Origin: Calothrix sp. NIES-4105
GTDB taxonomy: Bacteria > Cyanobacteriota > Cyanobacteriia > Cyanobacteriales > Nostocaceae
Assembly (NCBI RefSeq): GCF_002368415.1
Contig: NZ_AP018290.1
Span: 4,043,614 to 4,107,613, forward strand
Reading direction: 5' to 3'
Length of the DNA: 64,000 nt
Shown here piece by piece: positions 51,848 through 59,572 of the stretch. Below the pieces are notes generated by a model that was given only the letters and a program-made list of their open reading frames with translations, was not told the origin of the DNA and made no database searches. The position numbers and the translations under genes were made by a program. Positions within the stretch are counted from its first letter, which is position 1. The number at the start of each line of letters is the position of its first letter.

Positions 51848-51986
51848 GTAACTAACTCGTTCCCGATTGGTGGTACTAACCAACCGTGCCTTAACAAAGT
51901 TAGAGGCATGGCGCCGCGAACAGCCAGTCAGCACCTACCTATTTATAAAAATAGATGCCGTCTTAGATGCCGTCTTTAGTACGTAG
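51848..51986. repeat. 3' module, copy 1
   Basis: The 26-bp block at 51848-51873 (core TCGTTCCCGATTGGTGG) recurs at 52724-52749. After ~70 bp of dissimilar sequence, TTTATAAAAATAGATGCCGTC minus its last base at 51942-51961 recurs at 52817-52836, followed by a second GATGCCGTC and TTTAG. The rest of 51844-52169 is AT-rich with no gene seen. Confidence 0.8.
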
Positions 51987-52169
51987 TTCGCTTTAAGTAC
52001 AAAATAAAACTAAAAATTCTCTCCTATTTACTGATACTATCCATTACCAAACAGAGTTATTAATAATATATAGCTCTGTTTTTATGCGTCTATATTTAAT
52101 AATAAATAAAATATTAAATTAACAATCTTTGTTTTTTATTTAAGGTAGAACTAATGTTGTAAATAACAC

Positions 52170-52712
52170 ATGAGAAGATTAATGCTTGCGGCTACTAAAC
52201 AGCAGATAGGAATTACGTATGAAGTTGAGACGCTTATGATGCAAGACTTCCAACGATTCTTTTATGACTGCCAAACTCCTAAAGAACCGAGTGAATGGAA
52301 GCGTCCTAAGCGACCAATATCAGAACTACTTCAAGTATTAACACTAGCTTTATTAACAGAAAATAGTGCTAGGAATTGGACAGAATTACATTATTTTCAG
52401 CAAGCTAACTACACCAAATTACAGACTTGTGTCCCTGATTACGGTAAAATATTCGCACCTGGTATTATGTGGACTAAGTTAAATGCTCATCTAAAAATGG
52501 AAATGTTTGTACCATCTTTCGTTTCCTGGACTGAGCGGATAGCAGAAGCATCTGATTATCAAGTGGAACCCTTAACTATCTGTGAAGCTGATTTAGTTAG
52601 AACTCTAACAAATCGTCAGTCATGGAGAGTGCTAGGAATCATAAGATTTTGGATAAACAAGAATCCAGAATTTAAATCCGCTTGCTGTAGCCACCTCAAT
52701 TTTCTAGCTTGA
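52170..52712 (+). CDS. Unknown 180-residue protein of the integrated element
   Basis: The product is mostly helical with no recognised motif: YEVETLMMQDFQRFFYDCQT, RPISELLQVLTLALLTENSA, WTELHYFQQANYTKLQT, and a tail with CCSHLNF. There is no signal peptide. Codon use and the following repeat module match the rest of the element, so I regard it as real, but the ribosome site is unclear and I cannot give a function. Confidence 0.5.
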   Translation: MRRLMLAATKQQIGITYEVETLMMQDFQRFFYDCQTPKEPSEWKRPKRPISELLQVLTLALLTENSARNWTELHYFQQANYTKLQTCVPDYGKIFAPGIMWTKLNAHLKMEMFVPSFVSWTERIAEASDYQVEPLTICEADLVRTLTNRQSWRVLGIIRFWINKNPEFKSACCSHLNFLA

Positions 52713-52723
52713 CTTCGGCTGAA

Positions 52724-52856
52724 GTAACTAACTCGTTCCCGATTGGTGGCAACTAACTACTTTCGCCGTGAGTAAGTTAGTTACTTTCTGACAGATTTAG
52801 CTTAAGGGTGTATGTGTTTATAAAAATAGATGCCGTCATTTACGCCGTCTTTAGCT
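52724..52856. repeat. 3' module, copy 2
   Basis: The same two blocks as at 51848 in the same order and spacing, directly after the next gene. Here TAACTAAC in the first block can pair with GTTAGTTA about 50 bp later, giving a hairpin. It may be a terminator or RNA processing signal, or a repeat used in recombination. Confidence 0.8.
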
Positions 52857-52935
52857 TACGTTTTTTTGACTCTTGACTATTGAATGGGTCGAAACAAATA
52901 AAAACTAAATTTTGTGTATTTGTTTTTACCTATAT

Positions 52936-53160
52936 AGTCCTTCAAGTCCTTCAAATGCTCGCTATATAAGGTTTTAACACCTTCGGTAAGTCCTTAGAGC
53001 AGTCCTTCCAGAAGTCCTTCGGCGCAGCATGAATTTTATAGCTAGTTTGACCCCTTATTTTGAACCGAAGGACTTCAAGTCCTTCAGAAGACCTTCGCCG
53101 AAGGACTTACCCAAGGACTTAAACGCTTGCTACGAAGGAGTTCTAAGGACTCTAAGGACT
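52936..53160. repeat. Inversely symmetric array of AGTCCTT/AAGGACT boxes
   Basis: AGTCCTT starts at 52936, 52945, 52989, 53001, 53013 and 53078; AAGGACT starts at 53068, 53101, 53113, 53145 and 53154. Forward boxes fill the left arm and reverse boxes the right, meeting at a near-palindrome at 53067-53085. Eleven heptamers in 225 bp is far beyond chance. Next to a ribbon-helix-helix gene and on an element with its own primase, this is a good candidate for a replication origin or a partition site. Confidence 0.85.
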
Positions 53161-53173
53161 TAACCCCACCGCG

Positions 53174-53383
53174 TTATTCGTCTATATTATTTATTTTTTT
53201 GTTTTGACTAACTCCTGACTCTCGATTCTCTATTGCTTCCTCAATTAGTATTACTACCATTTGACTAACAGAGCGTTTCTCTTTGTCAGCAAAAGCTTTT
53301 ACCTTATCCAGCATTGGAATAGGCACTATAGCATTTACGCGGGTTTTATCCTTGGCTATTGACATAGGGTTATGTAAGTTCAT
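53174..53383 (-). CDS. Ribbon-helix-helix DNA-binding protein
   Basis: A 69-residue protein: a beta strand in TRVNAIVPIPMLDKVKAFAD and the helix pair KEKRSVSQMVVILIEEAIEN, the MetJ/Arc/CopG fold. Such proteins serve as plasmid copy control (CopG), partition centromere binders (ParG-like) or antitoxins. No toxin is adjacent. The repeat array lies immediately behind its 3' end, and a strong inverted repeat lies in front of its start; both are natural binding sites. Confidence 0.75.
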   Translation of the reverse strand: MNLHNPMSIAKDKTRVNAIVPIPMLDKVKAFADKEKRSVSQMVVILIEEAIENRESGVSQNKKINNIDE

Positions 53384-53433
53384 TCACACATATTAACCCT
53401 TACCCACTTTACAAATCTAGGTTACTATGCTTT

Positions 53434-53466
53434 CATAAAGGTTATGCTGGGTTAGTAACCTTTATG
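53434..53466. promoter_or_regulatory. Operator-like inverted repeat between divergent genes
   Basis: CATAAAGGTTA at 53434-53444 and TAACCTTTATG at 53456-53466 are perfect reverse complements. A second pair, GGTTACTA and TAGTAACC, overlaps it. It lies between the ribbon-helix-helix gene and the small-gene operon, 10 bp before the start at 53477. Confidence 0.75.
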
Positions 53467-53476
53467 TAAACAGCAT

Positions 53477-53776
53477 ATGACCGATACACAAGTACAAAAC
53501 AACGGGGTTAAACCCGCAACAAAGCAGAAGCGTAACCGCAATTTACCTTCTTTATCTCTAACCTCTAACGCTAGTGATATGAGCGATTCAACCTATACCT
53601 GTAAAGTTGATAACTCACCTAGCAGTTGGGATGCGATACCTATCAACGCTGTATTCTCTCTATCAGCAGATGGTTCATACCCAAAGGTTAAGATACACAA
53701 ATCAAAAGCATGTGACTTGCGTACAGGTGAATCAATCGCAGTCGGCGGAGGTCGATGTTATAGGGTGTTTTTCTGA
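53477..53776 (+). CDS. Unknown 99-residue protein, first of the small-gene operon
   Basis: A basic, Ser/Thr-rich start (TKQKRNRNLPSLSLTSNASD) is followed by a more ordered C-terminus (VFSLSADGSYPKVKIHKSKA, then GGRCYRVFF). No family recognised. Its stop overlaps the next start (TGATGG), so translation is coupled. Likely controlled from the inverted repeat just upstream. Confidence 0.6.
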   Translation: MTDTQVQNNGVKPATKQKRNRNLPSLSLTSNASDMSDSTYTCKVDNSPSSWDAIPINAVFSLSADGSYPKVKIHKSKACDLRTGESIAVGGGRCYRVFF

Positions 53777-53961
53777 TGGCTACCAACAGAGTAAAAATGC
53801 GTTTATCCGGTACCGAACAAGAGTTACAAGCGTGGTTAAATTACTTGAAACTCTTGCAGGATAAGGAACACATCAAAATGTATGGAGATGAAAAGCTTTA
53901 TGCAGGTCGAAGCGACAACGATACATACCGTTGCTATGTGGAGGTTGACCTATTGATTTAG
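53776..53961 (+). CDS. Unknown 61-residue protein
   Basis: A small protein (KMRLSGTEQELQAWLNYLKL, then YGDEKLYAGRSDNDTYRCYV) with a beta-alpha-alpha-beta look, similar to short phage or plasmid accessory proteins. It overlaps the previous gene by one base and is followed by a hairpin at 53968-54003. Function unknown. Confidence 0.6.
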   Translation: MATNRVKMRLSGTEQELQAWLNYLKLLQDKEHIKMYGDEKLYAGRSDNDTYRCYVEVDLLI

Positions 53962-53967
53962 TTTTAA

Positions 53968-54003
53968 AAGTCACGGTTAACGTCTCGTACACGTCCGTGA
54001 CTT
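53968..54003. terminator. Hairpin between small genes
   Basis: AAGTCACGG at 53968-53976 pairs exactly with CCGTGACTT at 53995-54003. There is no U-run after it, so it may be an attenuator or processing site rather than a full terminator. Confidence 0.55.
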
Positions 54004-54043
54004 AGATTCATCATCAACTTAGAAAAAGGAATCTTAATCCATT

Positions 54044-54256
54044 ATGACTGATAAGTATGTAGAAAAGCAATTGCGCTTCTACAACAATGCTTCATGCGAA
54101 GCAGCTAAAGATGACGCTCTGTACCGTATCGGTACTTATTTAGAAATTCATTGTGAAGTGATACCCTGTGATGGTAATACCAACTTCACGGATGAACAGC
54201 GACAAGCAGTCCTAGACAAAATCACCGAGTATCAACAGGAGGTGAGTTATGAATAA
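54044..54256 (+). CDS. Unknown 70-residue acidic protein
   Basis: Reads KQLRFYNNASCEAAKDDALY, then TYLEIHCEVIPCDGNTNF and TDEQRQAVLDKITEYQQE. A purine-rich AGAAAAAGG site precedes it. It overlaps the next gene by eight bases. No family recognised. Confidence 0.6.
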   Translation: MTDKYVEKQLRFYNNASCEAAKDDALYRIGTYLEIHCEVIPCDGNTNFTDEQRQAVLDKITEYQQEVSYE

Positions 54257-54470
54257 GCTAAATCATTACTGGATTCAGTACGCCCATAGCGAGGGAGCTA
54301 ATACAATAATTCACTCAACAGAGTTGAAATATAACAACGCTAACGAATGGGCGGAGCATCAAGAAAACCCAACCTACAAAGATGAAACGCCTTTAGAAAA
54401 TGTAGCTGTTTGGGAGTTTAAAGAAATAACAGGCATTCCGGCGGCAATTTTAAACGTAATTAATGGGTAA
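54249..54470 (+). CDS. Unknown 73-residue protein
   Basis: Reads LNHYWIQYAHSEGANTIIHS, then PLENVAVWEFKEITGIPAAI. Its start is preceded by ACAGGAGGTG, a strong ribosome site inside the previous gene. It is followed after two bases by the next start. Function unknown. Confidence 0.6.
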   Translation: MNKLNHYWIQYAHSEGANTIIHSTELKYNNANEWAEHQENPTYKDETPLENVAVWEFKEITGIPAAILNVING

Positions 54471-54472
54471 TC

Positions 54473-54679
54473 ATGGCTGAATTAAACCAACAACTTTACC
54501 AAGTTAGCCTTGACGCTTTAACTGAAGTAGGAATACCCGAACCATTAGCTGATGCAGCTAGTAGAATCATTGCCACAGACGACGCTAGTCAACCTAATTT
54601 AGGTAGAAGCGAAGCTGACATTGAAGTATGTCACGCGGTAGCTGATATCTATAACGCGATTCAAAGGTTAGCCGATTAA
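54473..54679 (+). CDS. Unknown 68-residue protein
   Basis: A short helical acidic protein (QLYQVSLDALTEVGIPEPLA, DIEVCHAVADIYNAIQRLAD). Its stop shares a base with the next start (TAATG). Function unknown. Confidence 0.6.
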   Translation: MAELNQQLYQVSLDALTEVGIPEPLADAASRIIATDDASQPNLGRSEADIEVCHAVADIYNAIQRLAD

Positions 54680-54819
54680 TGAAAGATGCTACTCCCTTAT
54701 TCTTAGGGGTAGCATTGCTAGCTACCCTAATATTTAATTCGCTCAAACCATTAGAGCGATTAGCTAAATGTGAAGCAGAGTATCAAGGATTCAAGGATGG
54801 AATTATCTATGGAAAATAA
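54679..54819 (+). CDS. 46-residue single-pass membrane peptide
   Basis: This short gene starts at the TAATG overlap with the previous stop and encodes a hydrophobic helix (ATPLLFLGVALLATLIFNSL) followed by a charged tail (KPLERLAKCEAEYQGFKDGI). Its end overlaps the ATPase start by 11 bases. Such small inner-membrane peptides resemble phage Rz-like or accessory subunits; here it may assist the membrane-bound ATPase. Confidence 0.6.
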   Translation: MKDATPLFLGVALLATLIFNSLKPLERLAKCEAEYQGFKDGIIYGK

Positions 54820-55930
54820 GAATTTAAATCGAGTAAACTTTATAGATTTAACCTTGCCAAAATTGCAAGATTTTGATAAGTTTTTAGGATGGATGGTAGG
54901 TAGGATATTATTTTCTACCTGGTTCTTTACCCTATGGTCAATTAAGACCACTGCAAAGCTAATCGTTACCATCACCGAACAAGCGGAACGCGCTACCCAT
55001 AACCTTTTGAGAGTTTACGAACAACTACCTCACATGGGGATGGTAGCGTCTCAAGTGGTAGATACTACCGCAACATTATTAACAGCAGAGTTAGAAAACG
55101 TTATCACCAATTTAGTTGATGCAATCAAAGATAAGCATTTAATAATAGTAGGTGATACAGGTACAGGTAAATCATTCATTGCACAGTATTTAGCTTACTC
55201 AGTGGGTGGTACAGTTAAGGTATATGACCCAGATGCTTCACCTGATGAATGGGTAGGGTTAAACGTCGTAGGTAGACGTGGTAACTTTGAGGCTATCAAC
55301 CAAGAAATGAGCAATGATTTAACTGAATTAGAAAGACGTATTGACTTAAGGGGTGAACATGGTGATAAAGTATTAGCAGGTTTAGACACCGTATTAATAG
55401 CTGAAGAGTTCCCACTATTAAGAGACTCGGTAGAGATAGCGTCTGAATGGTTCCTAAAACATGGTCGCCGTGGGCGTAAACCTAAGCAATTTATCATCGC
55501 ATTATCACAAGATGATACTGTTAAATCATTTGGTATCGAAGGTGAAGGTGGTGTTAGAAAAGGTTTTAAGATGCTTCGGTTAGGTAAGTTCGCAGTTACC
55601 CATGCAAAACAGTTAAAAGATACCCAAATTGAACAGTGGTTAAAAACTGGAAAGTATCGCTGTATGCTGGATGATTACCCGTGCCAACTACCAGATTTAA
55701 GTAGTTTTAAAATGTTTACACCACGGTTAGCTATACCTACCCCTAACTTACCTCTAACCACGGTAGAACCGGAGTTATCAGTAGTAGATGATACTCTCAA
55801 AAAAGCCGCAAAAGCGTGTCTAGAAGCGGGTTTGAGCGATTCCCACATTATTAAGGAAGTCTTAAATTTTAAAGGCTCTAAGTACAACGAAGGTAAAACG
55901 CTTCTAGACTCGGTAAAACGCGCTACCTAG
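54809..55930 (+). CDS. Membrane-anchored P-loop ATPase (HerA/FtsK/VirD4-like)
   Basis: I start at 54809, preceded by AAGGATGG; this gives 373 residues. A membrane segment (GRILFSTWFFTLWSIKTTAK, about 30-49) precedes a coiled or helical stretch and the P-loop HLIIVGDTGTGKSFIAQYLA (about 112-131). Later motifs are VLIAEEFPLL (Walker B-like, EE) and KQFIIALSQDDTVKSFG (sensor-like Gln). This order resembles DNA-pumping ATPases of conjugation or segregation, but it is shorter. It could move or position the element's DNA. The exact family is unknown to me. Confidence 0.65.
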   Translation: MENKNLNRVNFIDLTLPKLQDFDKFLGWMVGRILFSTWFFTLWSIKTTAKLIVTITEQAERATHNLLRVYEQLPHMGMVASQVVDTTATLLTAELENVITNLVDAIKDKHLIIVGDTGTGKSFIAQYLAYSVGGTVKVYDPDASPDEWVGLNVVGRRGNFEAINQEMSNDLTELERRIDLRGEHGDKVLAGLDTVLIAEEFPLLRDSVEIASEWFLKHGRRGRKPKQFIIALSQDDTVKSFGIEGEGGVRKGFKMLRLGKFAVTHAKQLKDTQIEQWLKTGKYRCMLDDYPCQLPDLSSFKMFTPRLAIPTPNLPLTTVEPELSVVDDTLKKAAKACLEAGLSDSHIIKEVLNFKGSKYNEGKTLLDSVKRAT

Positions 55931-56306
55931 TACACTCCAAAAAATCTATAACCCTAGGGTTTTCACCCACGCCGGCATAGTAACCACGATTAGTACTTAC
56001 CCATTTTACTCCTAGCCACCACTACGAACGACTGTTCGTAGCTTCTACTTTATAGCTAGCTACTTCTGCCCCATACAATTGAAAAGCAAGGAAAGTATAC
56101 TGATTTTTTTAAAAATTTCTAGGTATAGCAAAAACACACACATCTGTACTGAGATGGCAAAAGCCTGTATTTGCAATACCTGCAATATCTAGTATGTTTT
56201 CAAATAGTTATAGTGGATTTCACCATAATACTGATTGCTAAGTAAAAAAAATGAGGTGTAGTAGTTTTGTACGTTAACAAAACCACCACAAAAAACAAAA
56301 AAACGT
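55931..56306. other. 376-bp gap before the primase gene
   Basis: No gene is seen. CTACGAAC at 56022-56029 and GTTCGTAG at 56034-56041 form a tight hairpin that may end the small-gene operon. The remainder is AT-rich with a run of T at 56104-56110 and probably contains the promoter of the primase gene. Confidence 0.55.
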
Positions 56307-58925
56307 ATGACAACAATAACACCGATTGAGCATCTTTTGCAATCATCTGTCCTAAAAAAACCTGATGACACTGACTTGCACGAGAAGCGGGGACTAAACC
56401 CCAAATGGACTAAGCGCAACGTAAAGCGCGTCACAGCATCAGAAGCATCATGTCTTCTAGGCTATGAAGTTTACTCTGATGGATTATGGCTACAGGGCTA
56501 CGGCAACGGCTTTCAATTTAAGCCTGACAAGCCTCGCAAAGACGATAAAGGCAGATTAGCTAAGTATCTAAGCGTTGCCAACTGGGATATCATGCGCCCA
56601 TTAAGCGAAGAAATAGAGAATTACTGGAGTGATTTAGAACTTCTTAAAGAAGCTTGTATCAAAATAGATGGGGAACCATACGTTATCGCTACCGAAGGCA
56701 TGTTTAAGGCTATAGCAGGTTGTTCTATTGGGCTACCTACGTTCGCATTACCTGGTGTATGGCAAGGGTTAACATCAAGGGATGGCAACGGTAATAAATA
56801 TCTACTACCCGAAATAAAAGCTATCGTTGACGCTGGTATTAACATACTTATAGCTTTTGACGCGGATGCGGTTACAAATCCAAAGGTTTTAGAAGCTGAA
56901 CTTGCTTTTGCTCGTGCCATAGTTTCTAGTGGTGGTAAAGTTAGAACCACACTCACATTGTGGAACGCAGAGCAAGGTAAAGGTATGGATGATTTTATCA
57001 AAAATAATGGTGGAGACGCATTTAAAGAACTAGCCCAAAAAGCAGCGCTCCTTAATCAGTTAGAGAACGCATTAAATATTCCTACCAGTAAATCTAATGA
57101 CGATGATAAATCGAAAAACAAAAGAGTAATTGTTGATGACGTTGTACTAGAATTACTAGAGACATACAAAGAGCGTTTCGCATATCATCAAGAGCATCAA
57201 ACTTGGCGTGAATATAACGGTAAGACATGGGAATTAATGACAATTGATGATTTTGAAAAAATCGTTCTTGATGATATCCACGAGTTAGGTTATAAACTTG
57301 GAGCTGACGCTCCTTTAAGGTCAATCAGTAAATTTTTACGATTGAAGCTATTAGTTAAAAAGTGGACATCACTACCATCAAATAAATTCATCCCATTCAA
57401 CGACTGTGTTTATGATATAGACAACGCCGTAATGATGGAATACAAACCGGAGTACAGGCTACTAAATAGCTTACCTTATAGCTACTCCCCACTTGACAGA
57501 GATGAGCCATTAATCCAATCATTGCAAAAGCATTGCCCTCATATATGCAATTGGTTAAACTACGCAATGGATGACAATGCATTAAAGATTGAAAAGATAC
57601 TTGCAATCACTAATGCAATAATTAAGTGTGACTTTTCAAGCTTACAAATGTTTGTGCATTTAGTAGGTGAACCAGGAGCCGGAAAAGGTACCCTGATTAG
57701 ACTCTGGAAGAAGATGATAGGTAAATCTAATTATCATGAATCCCATTTAAGTGCATTAAGTGACCCCTATGAGTCGAGTGCATTCATAGATAAAATGCTG
57801 CTTGCATTCTCTGATGAAAGAAGTAAAGTATCCATTGAACCTATACTGAAAATTACATCTGGTAGTGATGGTATTAGAGTTAGAAAAATGAGAACTAACC
57901 CAACATTCGCTACATTTATGGGTACCGTGGTAATGGCAAGTAACAGTAATGTATTTGTAGGTGATACTACTGGTAAAAATAGACGGTATTGCAGCGTTCA
58001 TTTTAATAAGTCAATCCCAAAAGCTAAACTTAATAGCAAGATGGAAGATAAATTTGATGAAGAATTATCAGCATTAATGTCTATCGCATTAAGTATGTCA
58101 TCTACACGAGTAGTTGAGTTAATCAAAGGTATAAATGATTCCGAGATACCAGAGTCTAAATATCAAGATTGGGAACTAACTATACAAGAGAACTCTATTG
58201 CTTACTTTATTAACGAATGCATTATTCCTTGCGACAACCCAAACAACTTAATAAGAATGGGCGGCGCAAAAATGACAGATTTATCGCTGATAATGCCCGC
58301 TTACATTGACTGCTGCGAGAACGCGAATTTAAAACCGAACAACCTAAACACTTTTAAAGCGCTATTCATTCGACAATGTAAAGAACTAGGTTACGCAGTA
58401 GAAGCTTGTTACAACAGTGATAACCAATCGAGCCTTAAAGGTAATATTCAACTTAGAATACCCAACTCTCACAAAGATGTACCAACTTATTCTCAACGAC
58501 TTTTAAGCGAACTGAATAGCTACAAAGCTAACGAGCTAACCAACGAAACTAAAAGTCCAGAACCCGAACCACCTAACGAAACTAAAAATCCAGAACCCGA
58601 ACCATCAAAACCAGAGCCACCTAAACAACCTTCCAGCAATCCAACCGAAGTTAGAGGCGCGGCGCCACCAACCACCCAACAAAATAATACCCAACAGTCG
58701 AAACAAGAGAATAAAAACAGCAGTAACAATCAAAAAATAAATTATGGAGCGCTAGTCAAACCAAAAGATAAAAACTGGAATGGTCAATTATTTATAGTAT
58801 GGGCTGGTAATCACAATGGATGGAAATGTTGTCCATGTACAGAAGAAAAAATAACTGATTACTCCCAAACTACATTCCAGGCGAACCAACTAACCATCGT
58901 GGGATGGGCCAACTTCAAATTCTGA
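56307..58925 (+). CDS. DUF3854/D5-type primase-helicase (replication protein)
   Basis: An 872-residue replication protein. The N-terminal part has the DUF3854 TOPRIM-like domain with YVIATEGMFKAIAGC (about 118-132) and INILIAFDADAVTNPK (about 177-192). After a linker comes a D5_N/P4-type helicase with Walker A VHLVGEPGAGKGTLIRLWKK (about 451-470), Walker B-like MLLAFSDERSKV and sensor VVMASNSNVFVGD. A Pro/Glu-rich linker (about 750-810) joins a small C-terminal domain containing NHNGWKCCPCTEEK. Such proteins prime and unwind DNA in phage satellites and plasmids, so the element can probably replicate itself. Confidence 0.82.
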   Translation: MTTITPIEHLLQSSVLKKPDDTDLHEKRGLNPKWTKRNVKRVTASEASCLLGYEVYSDGLWLQGYGNGFQFKPDKPRKDDKGRLAKYLSVANWDIMRPLSEEIENYWSDLELLKEACIKIDGEPYVIATEGMFKAIAGCSIGLPTFALPGVWQGLTSRDGNGNKYLLPEIKAIVDAGINILIAFDADAVTNPKVLEAELAFARAIVSSGGKVRTTLTLWNAEQGKGMDDFIKNNGGDAFKELAQKAALLNQLENALNIPTSKSNDDDKSKNKRVIVDDVVLELLETYKERFAYHQEHQTWREYNGKTWELMTIDDFEKIVLDDIHELGYKLGADAPLRSISKFLRLKLLVKKWTSLPSNKFIPFNDCVYDIDNAVMMEYKPEYRLLNSLPYSYSPLDRDEPLIQSLQKHCPHICNWLNYAMDDNALKIEKILAITNAIIKCDFSSLQMFVHLVGEPGAGKGTLIRLWKKMIGKSNYHESHLSALSDPYESSAFIDKMLLAFSDERSKVSIEPILKITSGSDGIRVRKMRTNPTFATFMGTVVMASNSNVFVGDTTGKNRRYCSVHFNKSIPKAKLNSKMEDKFDEELSALMSIALSMSSTRVVELIKGINDSEIPESKYQDWELTIQENSIAYFINECIIPCDNPNNLIRMGGAKMTDLSLIMPAYIDCCENANLKPNNLNTFKALFIRQCKELGYAVEACYNSDNQSSLKGNIQLRIPNSHKDVPTYSQRLLSELNSYKANELTNETKSPEPEPPNETKNPEPEPSKPEPPKQPSSNPTEVRGAAPPTTQQNNTQQSKQENKNSSNNQKINYGALVKPKDKNWNGQLFIVWAGNHNGWKCCPCTEEKITDYSQTTFQANQLTIVGWANFKF

Positions 58926-59572
58926 TTAACTAACTCTCACCCGATTAGGGTAACTAACCCTTCTCGGCTACGACTAAGTTAGTTACGCAGCTTAAAAATT
59001 AGCGACATACACTTATGTCATTACCCGTGGTAGAGTGAAGTATAGAATAAGAGTAGATATGTCAAATGTGGCATTTTAGGGATAGAGAGAAGTTTGTCAT
59101 AAAATCCTCACATTAGTTGCTAAACTCAGGCACGCTTTTTAAATTAAATCAAATCAATGGCGAGTACGTAGATACTGTTCCAAGGTTTTTTGTGTCCTTT
59201 GTAGTTCAAAAAGAAGTTTTTTTAACGATAACCACCTTGGAAATTATTTGCTGCTGAAAATCATAGTGTTTCTTTAGTTGGTTTATATATATCTTGAGGC
59301 TGAAGTCTGATGATTATAAATAAAAAAGAATATAAAAGTTAATTTGGAAGTTGTATATACAACTTTCAATAACTTAAGTCAATATATCGAAATAAATCTA
59401 CTCAAAAATAATTAGATTTGTATAGTTATGTATATAAAATTTTGCAATAAGCAAAAATTAAGCATTCTAGACTTTAGGAATCTGCCAAATCCTCTAATCA
59501 ATTGGGGGGCTTTACGTAAGTTCTAGCAACTTCTCGAATTGTGATATATTCGTTAATTCTAAAGGTATTTTT
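58926..59572. other. Right boundary region of the integrated element
   Basis: It opens with a third, diverged 3' module (TAACTAAC, CACCCGATTAGG, GTTAGTTA within 58927-58985). TTATGTCATTA at 59013-59023 repeats 50063-50073. From 59232 to 59306 there is an 80-bp block repeated at 60956-61035. No gene is visible. Confidence 0.55.
59232..59306 (+). repeat. Duplicated upstream block, copy 1
   Basis: CCACCTTGGAAATTATTT, then CTGCTGAAAA, AGTGTTTCTTTAG and a TATATAT tract. Copy 2 at 60956-61035 keeps all these segments in order with about 80% identity by eye. It lies 267 bp before the luciferase-like gene. Confidence 0.8.

Larger units (their letters stand above)
50106..58925. mobile_element. Integrated replicon-like element (integrase to primase-helicase)
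   Basis: Nearly every gene here reads rightwards: a tyrosine integrase at the left end, small unknown proteins, a repeat array with a ribbon-helix-helix gene, a P-loop ATPase and a primase-helicase at the right end. Only two GGCGCC sites occur in 8.8 kb, against about eight expected from the window average. Gene style (short overlapping genes, repeated 3' modules) differs from the flanks. The exact ends are uncertain; TTATGTCATTA occurs at 50063-50073 and 59013-59023 and is a possible attachment core. Confidence 0.72.

Noticed and set aside
52936-53160. Possible CRISPR array in the integrated element
   Set aside because: The repeated unit is only seven bases, spacing is irregular and orientation switches; no cas gene is near. 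An iteron-like array fits better.
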